A DNA stretch of 64,000 nucleotides, from NCBI RefSeq assembly GCF_963576615.1, contig NC_088711.1:11774869-11838868 (forward strand), read 5' to 3'. The position numbers were made by a program, and so were the translations under genes. The number at the start of each line of letters is the position of its first letter. The stretch's first letter is position 1. The DNA is from Watersipora subatra. Taxonomy: Eukaryota; Bryozoa; Gymnolaemata; Cheilostomatida; Watersiporidae. Positions 19,730 through 31,700 of the stretch are shown here, in pieces. Below the pieces are notes generated by a model that ran no database searches, had not been told where the DNA came from, and was given only the letters and a program-made list of their open reading frames with translations.

Positions 19730-22721
19730 TTGTAGTTAAACTTGTTTTACTATTTATTGATTCCTTTATGAAGTTCTTAAGATATATTTTTCTGCATTCA
19801 TCATAATACAATCAAAAATGCTAAATGTGCATTATTGTTGTTCAGTTTTTTAACCACTAGTGTCAGTTTTAATTTGTAATCGTGTATCCCCCTGTTGCGT
19901 TTGCTTGATTAGTACATATTTACATAATTATGTAGAACATGTTTTGTAAAATCTGTTGGTTCTATATCCTGTCTGTGCATATTTTGTGTTTTTGCCTGCT
20001 GTATGTCTAAATATATGTTTAGTTTTGCGTTCAGCGCCTTATCGTTGTTTACAACAAATACATGATGCTATTTGTAAAAAATATTAATTTTGTTTTTTTT
20101 ATTCTTAGTTGTCTCACCTACCAAATATCAGCAGTGTGCTACATCTATTTTTACCATCTATGGGTTATAAAACGCCCGGTATTGGAACCTTGGCGGTGAA
20201 TAGCCTCAAACTCTTAAATACTTCTATGCCATAATATATGTGGATACAGGTAAGCCCCGAAGTTGCATTCTCTAGACTGAGAACCAAGTCGTGTATAGAA
20301 CCGGAGACGAAAAGCAAAATGGCATTGAGCAGGTATTTTGTTAAGCTTTGTGATGACCAAGGGTCTCATAATTTTGAATTACTTGTTGAACGTTTATATA
20401 ATGTTTCTACAAATTTGAGTCAATTAGTTACGTTGGCATTATCATGTAGTAAAAGGGAGATATTGCTATCATCGCAAGTCGTTTATTTAAATACTGCTAG
20501 TATTTTGCATGTACAAGTATTTAGGCTTTTTTCTTATTAGTGCCAAGTTTGATGAGTTTGTATTGCTAAGGACTTATTTGTTAGATGAAAACACAAAAAT
20601 GACTGTTTTAACATAACACACACGCATGCGTTTTTGGGCTCTTCGGTTTGCAAGAAAATCACGTAGGCAAATGCATATAGTGATTGAATATGCTCACGGG
20701 AAAGCTACTGGCAATCCCAACGGCATTGCATTGAATGCAAGTTGTGCAAGTGCTCACGGAGTCTAACAAACGTGAAAGTATAATGATTATCAACGTGCAT
20801 CAAGAAATGTGGACATACATAATTGTTGAACTTTATAAAAAATTCTCTTCAATTTCTGCTTATGTTATCAAGTACCAAGCCAGAAGTGATCAATTTAACC
20901 ACTTGAGTTTGTGCCAAAATTAGTAGGCCTAAATGATGTATCTCCACCTGCCTGGTGGGAGTCCTTAAAAGTTCATAATCTGTTAAGGCTTCTGCTCAAT
21001 ACAGCACTTGTAGCACTGAACTTTTGCATAGAATGAATATTTTCAATTATTGGTCTTCATTTCAAAACTAAGGAACAAACTTGTGACACAAAAAGCTTCA
21101 ATAACACATCTAGTGATGATACTCAGGAAAATGGTGCTTGTTTAGCTGAAATTTTAATGTTTTAAAAGCTGTATTGTTATTGCTAATAATGTGGTATTAA
21201 AACATTTAGATATATATATATATATACTATATTAAATAAAGATGAAACTAATCTTACATCTTTGTGACCGTTAAATGTGAGTAAAAGTACCACTGTAATT
21301 TCAAAAATGATACATGTCATGCTTAGCACAATTTAAATGAATCATAAAAGCTAATTTAAATTACAAAATCTAACTTAAACCAGAGAAAAGTGTACTATTT
21401 GCTTTTATAAGACTCAAGGTTTCGACCAAACCTTGCTACGGGAATGATGATACAATGGTTCGTTTCTGCGCAGCTATGAATATTGATACGATTTACATAA
21501 GCAGTTGAAGTAGTAGGAAAATTAGGAGGCGTCTCTGTCAGGTTGATTTGTAGAGCTAGACAGCTAATCTTTCTGTGTTGACGGAGAATACAGACAGTTT
21601 GTATGAAAAGTGGTCCAATTCTACGTGAACAGTAGCAAATCGCTACCAGTCTGACTAGACAGAACTACAAATATCAAAGATAGACTCACACTGCAAATTG
21701 CCTTCGCTTTACTCTGCATCTTAAAGGAGTATTAGGTTTAATAAGGTGAATAGGTAGACAACCTAGAAAAGAAAATCAAATTTTTTTCTAGGACATGTTT
21801 TAATATATTCTGCATATAAACTGAACTTTTAAAGTGTATTAAAAAGCAAATGAATTTGGGAAAAACTGGGCATATATATTCAGGCCCTCCAAAATACTAT
21901 AGTGCGCTGTTTGGGCTAATCACAATGGAGCACCAATCTGTAAGGTATTATTAATAATGTTTCGTTATCAAAGACTGGTTAAATTTCTATGAATGTTATT
22001 ATTACTAATGTAAAGAAACTGCAGAGCTCAATGTAACTAGCATGAACTCAGTCTCCTTACAATCAGCTGATTATATTGAGATGCCAAGAGTAAACATGAT
22101 GTGCATAATTAGGTGTGATTTTGTTGTATTTCAATTACAGTAGAGTTAAGTTAATATAAAACTTGAATTATAGTTTGACTAAATTAACTTTATTTGGCAT
22201 AGTCTTTATGGCTGCATGTATGATTGTATGAAATAACGATTCAAAGTTTTATTTTATCGTTTTATTTGTGTGAGATTAAAATTATGCACTTACAGGTTGA
22301 CCACCTAACTTGAGACATTTATTTTTGTTGAATGCACTGATAGCATTTATCTCTGAGAGCAAGGCATACTCAATCATTCAGGATTGATAATATCTTGGTT
22401 TGTCACACGTCCCATCCAGAGTCCTATTTAAAAAAGTGCTCCAAGTCCTTCGCACTATTAAAATTTTCATTTTTTCGACAACCCACATATCGGCTTGAAT
22501 CTACTGCAATAGCTTCTTGTTTGATGGTTGATGTGTAGAAAGTTGGTTGGTATTGCACATTTCTTATCTTGTTTTATATTTGTTCACAGGTGCCAATAAA
22601 TACCATCTATCTACAGGAAACTTCTAGTTCTCTTTTAAGTGCTAATTTATATCGCACCACACTAGTTTTTAGCACATACAGTGTGTGTTAATATAGATTC
22701 TGTAGTTGATAAGCTCAAGCG
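19730..22721. other. Intergenic DNA between the glutaredoxin-like gene and SDHC
   Basis: There is no supported gene here. An open frame of 100 codons at 20238-20540 has no recognisable domain. A (TA)n run lies near 21205-21230. The SDHC promoter must lie close to 22722, but I see no diagnostic element. Confidence 0.45.
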
Positions 22722-25282
22722 ATGCCATTTCTCTGTACTTGTAGAGTCATCAAGTCACACTGCTTACGTCAGACGTTGTTGGGCCGACATGCATTTGCAA
22801 GGTTTCCTATTCCAGCGACATCTTGGTGAGTTAAAATTTAATGCTCTACTATTGCTACATAATCCACTCGTAACTGAAGCTAACGATTGTTAAAACATTT
22901 TATTAATTTATGGATTAATATTTGGTTCAGTGACAACCAGCGACAACGGTCAGTGACATTTGTTGGAAATCCTTAAGACATTTACTATCATACCAAAATC
23001 ATCCTGTAACATAGGCAGCTGTAACACAAATGTGTTTCAGTTTTGCCAAGATCATTTAGCATTTTACAGTTTCAATTTGCACTAATCCATAGTTTCAATT
23101 TCAATTCAACTTCAATAGGCATCGCTACTATTTTTAGTTGAAGTTTTATCTTTCTAACGAAGATATCAAAGCTCAAAACTAATTAAATGTTATTTCTAAA
23201 GCATTTACTAAGCTTGTATGATGCCTGCATCCAGATGTTGCTCCTAAATCAACGTTGTCACTAGATAAGGGCTTTCTTTTTTTGAAGTTAATAACTGTAT
23301 TATTTTAAAGTTAAATCTCAGGCAAAGTTGAATTGAGCTGAGTTCACCAAATGGAGTTGTGTATCATGGAAGTTGTCATACCAAATGGGAGTTGTCTAGC
23401 ACCATCGAACAAGATAACGCAAAAAATATTGGACACGAGACTTATTGCAGAAAGTTCCACATTTTAAATCCACCTTTGCTTGCTTCTTTACAATGGCTCT
23501 GTTATGGTTACTGCAATTTCAGTGTTCAGAGCAGCACAGATACAGTTGGAAAAGCTCGAACAGACATGCATGGACATTGGGTGAAGAATGAAACAATGAA
23601 AAGACCAATTTCCCCGCATCTAACGATCACCAGGTAATGTTTTAGTCTTACTTTTGATGCTTTACCAGGTAATCAATGTGAAAGTAGGGCAGTTGTTACT
23701 ACTAAATTTGATATCTGAGCTGATTTATAAATCCACAAAACTCTGTTGGTCTAACACATTTTCTGTTTTCACTGGGTGATACATGCATGTACGATACATA
23801 CATGTACGTGTATTTGTATTAAGGGCTGCACAATGCCATTCTTTTTATTTAAAATATTCAAAGCAACTAAATGTTCTGTTACGGGTACTCATTGCATTTG
23901 CTTTTGTTTTTAGATGGGACTTGCCCATGGCCACATCATTGCTTCACAGGATCACAGGCTCAGTTCTAACAGGAAGTAAGCAGTTACAAAGTAATTGTGT
24001 TCATATCTATTTTCTCCTTACAGCTTGTGGCTGAGTTTCCCAATTTCCAATCATTTTGCGCATACCGTAGTTTTTGTTGTTGATAACACAAATCTTGTAT
24101 ACCATTGCAGCTTTATACGTTTTTGCTTACACTATTTGTGTGCTGCCGGGAGACTATGTGACATATCTGAATGTGATCAAAGACATGAACATGGGCCCAG
24201 TATTGATTACATCGTTTAAGTTCATCCTCTCCTTCCCTCTTGCATACCATGCGCTCAACGCTGCCAGACATTTGGTAAGTTCGGCAAGATATTTATGACT
24301 TAACTGTTGGATGTATTTCAGAAGCTAAATCTCTGCTACATGTGATTATAGAACTTCATTAAGTCTCGAGCTATACACAGTGTTTCCGCACTTCAAATAG
24401 GCTCGGAGTTGCTTCCACTCTGAATCATGAAAATCCGAATGCATTCTGACACCATTTCGCTCGACTATTCGCCATCATAGAGACACTCACTGCTGATAAA
24501 TCTGAATCAATAATACTCGGCTAATCTCTCCACAGTGGAGGTAAAATCATTTCAGTACACAACCACGCGAGTCTCCTTGACGAAACTGTTTTGCTGCGTA
24601 TCACTGCTCTCTATGCTTAACTTTCTGTGACCTCTGAAGTAAGACCTGCATAAGTAGTACGTTGGTTGAGATCTTGTAGTATAGAGCACAGCAATAACGG
24701 AAACAAAAAATAAACTTGCAATCAGGCATCTTGGCTTAGTTATTGCATCTAGTTGACTATGTATGAATCGAAAAGTGACCGTGACTCGAAAGCGAGTCTG
24801 CAAGTTTTGTTTTGAGGGATACATTGTGAATCTTGGAAAGATCTATACAGTACGACTCCGAATTGTGGAAACGGTAGAGTGCGAAGTTGTCAGCCGCGAG
24901 CAACTCCGAACCCATTCAAAGCATGTAAACGCAGTCATGTTTCATTCCAAGAGATATAGTGAGATGGTTGGATTCACTGATAGAGTTAAAAACTCATTTA
25001 TCAGCCATCAGTGAGTCTAATTAGAGTTGACAATGTATCCCAAGCCATTGCTCGCGCAAAATATCACCACGCATTAGTCTTTGAATGTGAATAAACATGC
25101 TTCTACCAAAAACATGAAAAAATGTTATAAAATATACCAAAGTTGCCAAAAATGAGTTATCTGTACATGACTTTCAGGGATGGGATACTGGTGCAGGCTT
25201 CAGTCTGCCTGCCATACACAGGACAGGTTGGTTTGCAGTGGTCGGTGCCGCTGTGCTGGCCGCCTTAATGACTCAACTCTAA
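22722..25282 (+). CDS. SDHC: Succinate dehydrogenase cytochrome b560 subunit (SDHC), complete, 5 exons
   Basis: Exons are 22722-22825, 23523-23633, 23914-23975, 24111-24274 and 25178-25282. All phases agree, giving 181 aa (human 169). The product is the membrane-anchor subunit of mitochondrial complex II, which binds haem b and ubiquinone with SDHD. The first 35 residues are basic and lack acids, as a matrix presequence should. The signature RPISPHLTIT (about residues 62-71) and LLHRITG hold the Ser and Arg expected at the quinone site. Three hydrophobic helices follow: the first after LLHRITG, the second around GPVLITSFKFILSFPLAYHA with the haem-ligand His (YHALNAARHLGWD), and the third at the C-terminus, WFAVVGAAVLAAL. 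The start is the first ATG after the in-frame stop at 22710. Intron 4 contains a TIR element. The gene is tail to tail with CCP110, 468 bp apart. Confidence 0.95.
22947..23060 (+). repeat. Dispersed repeat, first copy (SDHC intron 1)
   Basis: The segment from ACGGTCAGTGACATTTGTTG to GCCAAGATCATTTA matches 25905-26025 with only a few differences. It is followed by a few degenerate copies of a TTTCAATTTGCACTAATCC unit, which is expanded in the second copy. Confidence 0.85.
24376..24938. mobile_element. TIR element copy 1 (SDHC intron 4)
   Basis: The ends are inverted repeats of about 35 bp sharing GTTT.C...CTTC/TGAA..GG..CGGAGTTGCT. A related copy in opposite orientation is at 42780-43332, and the two share internal blocks such as AAAGTGACCGTGACTCGAAA. 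Open frames inside (for example 24763-25014) have no recognised domain. The superfamily is uncertain. Confidence 0.7.
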
Positions 25283-25587
25283 TTGCAAGACATAGAATTA
25301 GTTGCCAGCTAGGCCAAGGTCAGATGGTACCATAACTAAAGGGACTCGTGTACTGTCAGTACTCTGTAATGTTGTCAGTCCATCTATTTATCATGTTTGT
25401 TTGTTGCATATAAATAACAGATTTTAAAGTATTTTTGGCTATTCTTATTGAATGCATTCATTTGTAGAATACAATATTGGTTGAGAAAAATAGCACCAAT
25501 TTACTAAAAAGTGATGAAAAACACACCATGCACAAAGATAGTATATGTAGAACACATACACACCAGACACTGATGATAAATTATTTC

Positions 25588-25593
25588 AATAAA
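25588..25593 (+). terminator. Possible SDHC polyadenylation signal
   Basis: AATAAA is about 305 bases past the SDHC stop and is the first such hexamer I find downstream. It lies between the two convergent genes. Confidence 0.35.
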
Positions 25594-25750
25594 TACAACA
25601 TAAAACATAAAAAGTCTCACATATTACAAATGGACACACCAACTCACATCAAATATTCAAAGATTATGCAATTCCTCATCTGGTGAAATTCTGATTGGAC
25701 TGGGTGACTGATCTGCATTTTAGTTAACAAAATTAGTGTCAGTAAAATGT

Positions 25751-28700
25751 TTAAAACACGGCAGTGATTCGAGATGGTGGGTTGGCATCCACCTTTGAAC
25801 TGTTAACTTTGGCAGCATTAACTTGTTGCTGACATTTTTTAACTACCTCCTTCACCTTCCATTTTGAGGCCCCCTGGTGTTTCTTTCTAGCCTGCAATTG
25901 AGCAAACGGTCAGTGACATTTGTTGGACATCCTTAAGACATTTACTATCATACCAAAATCATCCTGTAACATAGGCAGCTGTAACACAAATGTATGTCAG
26001 TTTTGCCAAGATCATTTACCACTTTACAGCTTCATTTTGCACTAATTTACAGCTTCAATTAACACTAATGCACAGCTCCAATACAAACTAATTTACAGCT
26101 TCAATTTACACTAATCCACAGCTTCAATTTACACTAATCCACAGCTCCAATTTACACTAATCCACAGCTCCAATTTACACTAATCCACAGCTCCAATACA
26201 AATTAATTTACTGCTTCAATTTACACTAATCCACTGCTTCAATTTAAGGTAACGTTTTGCCATTACCTGCACACAGGCCTCCGATTTACAAACATAGTTG
26301 CCAACTAATTTTAAATCCCTTATCTATGTTCGGTATACACAGTATATTTACATGTACAAACAGTGTCATTGTTTGATAACTCCTCAAACAGCTTTGAACA
26401 CTGAAATTTATCAACTGCCCGTTCAACTAAGTAACTGTTTGTATAGCCCCGATGTGATTTGTGATTTCTCCACTCTCCATTTTCATCATATGCACGCCAA
26501 AACTATATACATGTAGCTAGATATACAAATGTTGACGACAAAAAAGATAGAAATAACTATTGGGCTCTTTGTTAGTCCTGACTGTTGGGAGGTCACAGTT
26601 AGACTAACCTGTCTGCCACGCTGACAGGCCAGCAGCTTGTCTGACTGCTTGACCAGTGCCAGTCTCTGGCAAGTCTCAAAGTTGAAGAAAATATCATAGA
26701 GGTCTTCTTTAGCTGCACTCATCTACAAGCCACCAAGTAGAGATATGTAATTAGCTGTCAACTTGGTTCGTTCAGAATTATTTCAAATCCACAATCCACA
26801 ATAAGTAAATGATTGTTACTCAACTAAAACTATGGAAGTTTGATTAGAAGATATAAGATGAGCTCTTATATTATAATGGTATGCAAGTGAAAGACTGAGT
26901 ACCTGTAGTTTAATTCTCTGTTGAAAGTTGACATCACGAGCTGGTGAATTCTTATTAACCGAAACGATACTAGGCAAGAGGCTCTGGCAGTCCTGGTAAT
27001 AAATGTAAGCCATTATCAGATCACAAGCAAGTGAAAAAGTTAAAATAAAACAGTCTCACCCGTCATGTTATTAAACTAAGCATCACAAAGTGCCTCAAAA
27101 GGTGGTAGTGTCTAAACTAGTGACTACCATGATGATAGTTACCTGTATTGTCTTTATTAATGACTTGACCTTTGAGCACTTGAACAACTTGCGACATAAG
27201 TGGCCCTTGATTAATCCATGCAACTTTTTATCTCTTAATGGCGCCTAGAAATATCACATGAAGTTCATATCATACACCATTCATAACACTATATCTCATA
27301 TATAGACCTTGCTCAAAGGCATGAGAACTTACATCTGTCGTAACAGAATCACGGTCGGAGGGTTTAGAATTACTAGACAGCGGCCTGCTCATCCTTGAAC
27401 TTATTGCAGCGAGATTGGTGCGAAACCTAAAATGAACCAAGGTAGTGGCTATTGAATCAAGGCTATATTTGGGCAACTGGAAGTCTAAAAACTGTCACAA
27501 TTTAAATAACAAATGCATTTAAACACAATTATTGCTTCAATTACAAGCGGCACCCAATTACCTAATAGTCCTTGGAAACAATTGTAAAATATGCTATTGA
27601 GATTTGAAAATAAAACCGTCAACGAACGACAATTTTTTAAATAACCTTAAAAATTATAGAGATTAGTTTATTCATCACTCTATTTATTCATCAAGCGTAT
27701 CTGTAGTTAACACCTTCTTGGCATACATCCACCCTCCACACCTGTAATTCACCTACTTGGATTCATGAAGCAGTTCTGCTTCAAGATTTGTCGAGTATGC
27801 GGTAGTTATTGGCCGGTCTCGCTCTTTGTGTAACTTCTTTGATGACTTTGCTTTCATCACTCCTATACTTATATTCTCCTTGCCTGAAACATGGGAGCTT
27901 AAAATTACCCTGCATCATTATTTTCTTTATCTGTAACCTCTGCATTAGTACCGTCTTCTCTGTTTCACATACCAGATGCATTGCCTCTACATCACGTTCA
28001 GTCATGGAAAACTATAAACAAACATGATAAAGCTATTCTACATGCTTAGGCTAGTTAAAATTAGTAATCATTTTTCTTTTTTTATATTAATTTCTTAATT
28101 TTATGGGCTACATTGTAAGTGTGTTGTAGAGACACTAGTGCAACATACCTTTGACATAGTTAACTTGTTCAGCCAATCGAGCAGCCATTTTGTTTTGTGC
28201 CAGGTTTTCTGACTCCTTCAAATAAGTGTTATCATATATAAACAAAGCTTTAGACGTTTATCTGTTACTTGATAAAGAATTCAAAACAATGAAAACTGAA
28301 ACAACCTATCTACAGAAGACCGCCGAAGATTGCGCAAAATTACACTTGTCTCACCACACCGTGCAAGTTGGTCCATGGATATATATTATATACACTAGTA
28401 CTAGTTGTTAATACTAACATATTTTCGCTATAAGTCAAAAAGCTAAACTAATATTCCATGACTGGATTAATTAATTACTTTAATTACTACACCTACATAA
28501 TACTAAGAATTATAGAGCTAAACTGCAAATCTATGCCGTGAAATACCTTGATGCTTGAGTCCTCGATCTCCATGGCAGATTTTGATCTCCTTGACTCAAT
28601 CCCTCCATTGATCTCAAGTGAGCTCATAGGCCTTTTAGCTGCGGCTCCAGCACCTAGCTCAAAGGAGCTTTTTGCCCTGCTTCTCTCCGAACTTATGCTT

Positions 28701-31700
28701 TGTGTTCTTGCAGACACCTTCATTTTTAGCAGAGCAAGTTGTTTCCGCGCTTGTGAGATTCTTTCCTCTCGATTTTTGTAGGTCTGTTACCAGACATAAA
28801 CCCTGTCAAACCTAACCGGCTTCACCATAAGCTTCACAAATCTGACTAAACTTGCTGCTCTACTGTTAGTTTAATGGATGAAATAGACTTAGCTCCTAAC
28901 AAAGGGTTGCAAGTAGTGTTTAATTGCACTTAAATCATATTCCCAGTTCATATGTAACATGTATTGACCAGATTATGCAACAAATACTAGACCCATACTA
29001 CATTCAGCCTCCTTACCACAGTGTTAATATATGAACCAATTCTGTTGATGATACAAAAACTGGAAAAAGGGCGTACCTTGAGCGGACTTTCCAAAAGGCT
29101 ATCCTTGTTGACATCCGCATGTTTCTTATCTACAATACCAAGTACATCCTATCTATAGTGCCATAAGTGTATGATGGTAGGTACCTATGATACCCAACAT
29201 CATAAACATCCATAACCATCATAACATAATGACCATTCATGAGGGCATGCATCTGTGTTGGCACGTATTTATGATAGCAAGCGGCAACGATAGCACCCAT
29301 TTATCATAGCAAGCATTTGTGATACCACACATTTATTGCAGCAAGCACCCATGGCATGTTAAAATATTGCACACCGCTGTGAATATGACTGCTAGTACCT
29401 CCGCATTGTCATTTATCACTAATTATTATATTATAGGCCTACTATGTTTTTAACAATCGAATATACTGAGGACAGATAACACACCGTTAATATTTGAAGT
29501 AGGCTGAGCTGTTTTTGTACCAGTAGACACCGTGTTGCTTGATGTACTCTTTATTGCAGGACTTCCCAAGAGTCTCTGAGTAGGTTCACCATCCTGTGGC
29601 TTTCTACTCAGCCTTGAAAGTTGGCTATTCCTCTGCAGGGGTCTACCTAGTAACATAGTAACATCTAGACCCGTCGCATGTTAGCCCAATTTTACACTTA
29701 TCTGTAACTATTTATGATTTCATAGTCAAACACAAAATAGGCTAGAGATTTTAATAGAAACATTCATGCTGCTTATAGAAATATATTAAAAGAGTCATAG
29801 ACTTATTATGATAACAAGCTGAATAGGATACCGAGAATTGATGACAACCAACTCACTTGGTGAAGGAGTTGTCTTCCCATGCCTAGAACTACTACTTTGA
29901 GTACCCATCTCTGAGTGAGGCCTACGAGGAGGCGTGGGAGTGAGTTCTCGACCAGGAGGTGTCGGTGTGAGTGATCGACGATCGGTTGATTTAAGACTGA
30001 CCAGCTTTATAAGTTGTCTGTGCCTCGCTGTTCCCACGGGAGTGCGGCTATTGACGACTCGCCCGCATTCCCTTGGTGAGGGGGGAGTTTCGAGTTGGCA
30101 TTTCGACAGCAGCTGGTGGCCAGAATTAACCATCGAAATTTTTGCTTTGAGATCATTTTCTTGATTGTTACTATTCATTGGTAACTTTTGGCTGACGCTC
30201 CCATCACGCTCTGACTTATCGACACCGTATGGTGTTTCTTTAGTCGAGCATTCAGATATTGCAGGTTGATCAGTTGATGGAGATGTTCCTATCAAGCCTG
30301 ATTCATCAACACAACAGTCACGTCTATCATTCAATGTAGAGTTGAGAAGAGCTTCTGATGGCTCTTCAAGGGTATATGACTGCATAGAGAGTGATCTCTT
30401 TCTCTCACTCGCTGCCACTTTTATACAAAAGAAACATCTTGTTAATCTGAAGGCCTGAAGTACCGCGAAAGGATACCGATTTCAAGGTATCCTGCTTGAA
30501 AGTTTAACCACTACCTGTGACTGCTGCTGATTTTATTATCTGACTCACGGTTACATAAGTAGAAGAGCATCCATGTGACTATCAAAAGCCTGCTATAAAA
30601 TTAGTGAAACCTGCAGACAGTATCTGTTACAGACACGGAGAAACTTGAGCTTCTCTTTTAGGTAGAGAAGTTTAGAAGAGATTGAAGGAAAAGCAGCAAA
30701 AAAGACAAGAGAGAGAAAAAGAACTTATAGCTACAAATAAAATTGCTCAATTAATCCAAGTAGTTAAACTAAAGGGAAAGCTAGCGTAGAGGACAGGTAA
30801 ATGTCAGGAAAGTGATAACCACATAGCTACAGATACATAGCTACAGCTGTAATAACTTCCTTATGACGACATAAATTTGGCTTCTTGTATGAGTTAATAC
30901 TATATACTATGTAGTACTCGAGTTATATATAGCACTCTAGTACTATACACTATATAATAATAAAGTTTACCAAAGATTTCATATTGGATAGTGATGAGAT
31001 ACGGCTGTTAGTTCACCTACCTGGCCGAGTATGCTTCGAAGGACTAAAATTGCTGACGGTCTCCTGTTCCATGAAAGTACTGCTCATTGGAGGCTCGAGT
31101 GCTGATAGTTCCAGTGGAGGAACGATAGGCTCTAGTTGATCGCGTTTAGATGACACAATGTCCACTTCTATCACCTTTGGCAGACAACAGAAGATACAAG
31201 TTATCACTTTACTGCTTGCCAAAGTCATGCTCCTTAATTCACAATGCTACTGTTAAAATTGATTTGAAGATTGAATAGATTTAATAAGTCTGTGACAGTG
31301 ACATTGCACAGTTATATCAGTGACAGTGGTATTAGATACTATAATTATATCAGTGACAGCGGTGTGAGATATTATAATTGTATCAGTGACAGCGGTGTTA
31401 GATAGTAATATCCGTGACACTTACGTTAGACAGTTATATCAGTGACAATGGTGTTAGATAGTGATGTCAGTGACAGTGGCGTTAGACAGTTATATCCGTG
31501 ACAGTAGTGTTAGACAGTTATATCCGTGACAATGGTGTTAGATGGTGATATCAGTGACAATACTGTCGGGTAGTGCGAGATGCTTATTACTCTATTTAAA
31601 GAGAAATTTATTATAAGAGTACTACAAGACTCCTATTATAAGAGCATACAGTGTCAATGCTGGTGCCAGAAGGGTCAGCTGCAGATTTAGAATCTGTCCC

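Noticed and set aside
20238-20540. 100-codon plus-strand frame as a gene
   Set aside because: There is no recognised domain, no splice partners and no support from codon pattern. A frame of this size can occur by chance in this length of DNA.
22681-22893. 70-codon frame over the first SDHC exon
   Set aside because: It is in the wrong frame. The frame starting at 22722 joins in phase to the next SDHC exon and gives a presequence.
27781-28005. 74-codon minus-strand frame in CCP110
   Set aside because: It runs into a stop before any usable donor. Exon 16 (27883-27757) in the adjacent frame keeps phase with both neighbours, so the long frame is not the coding one as a whole.
29934-30164. Plus-strand 76-codon frame
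   Set aside because: It is a shadow of the large CCP110 exon 11 on the opposite strand.
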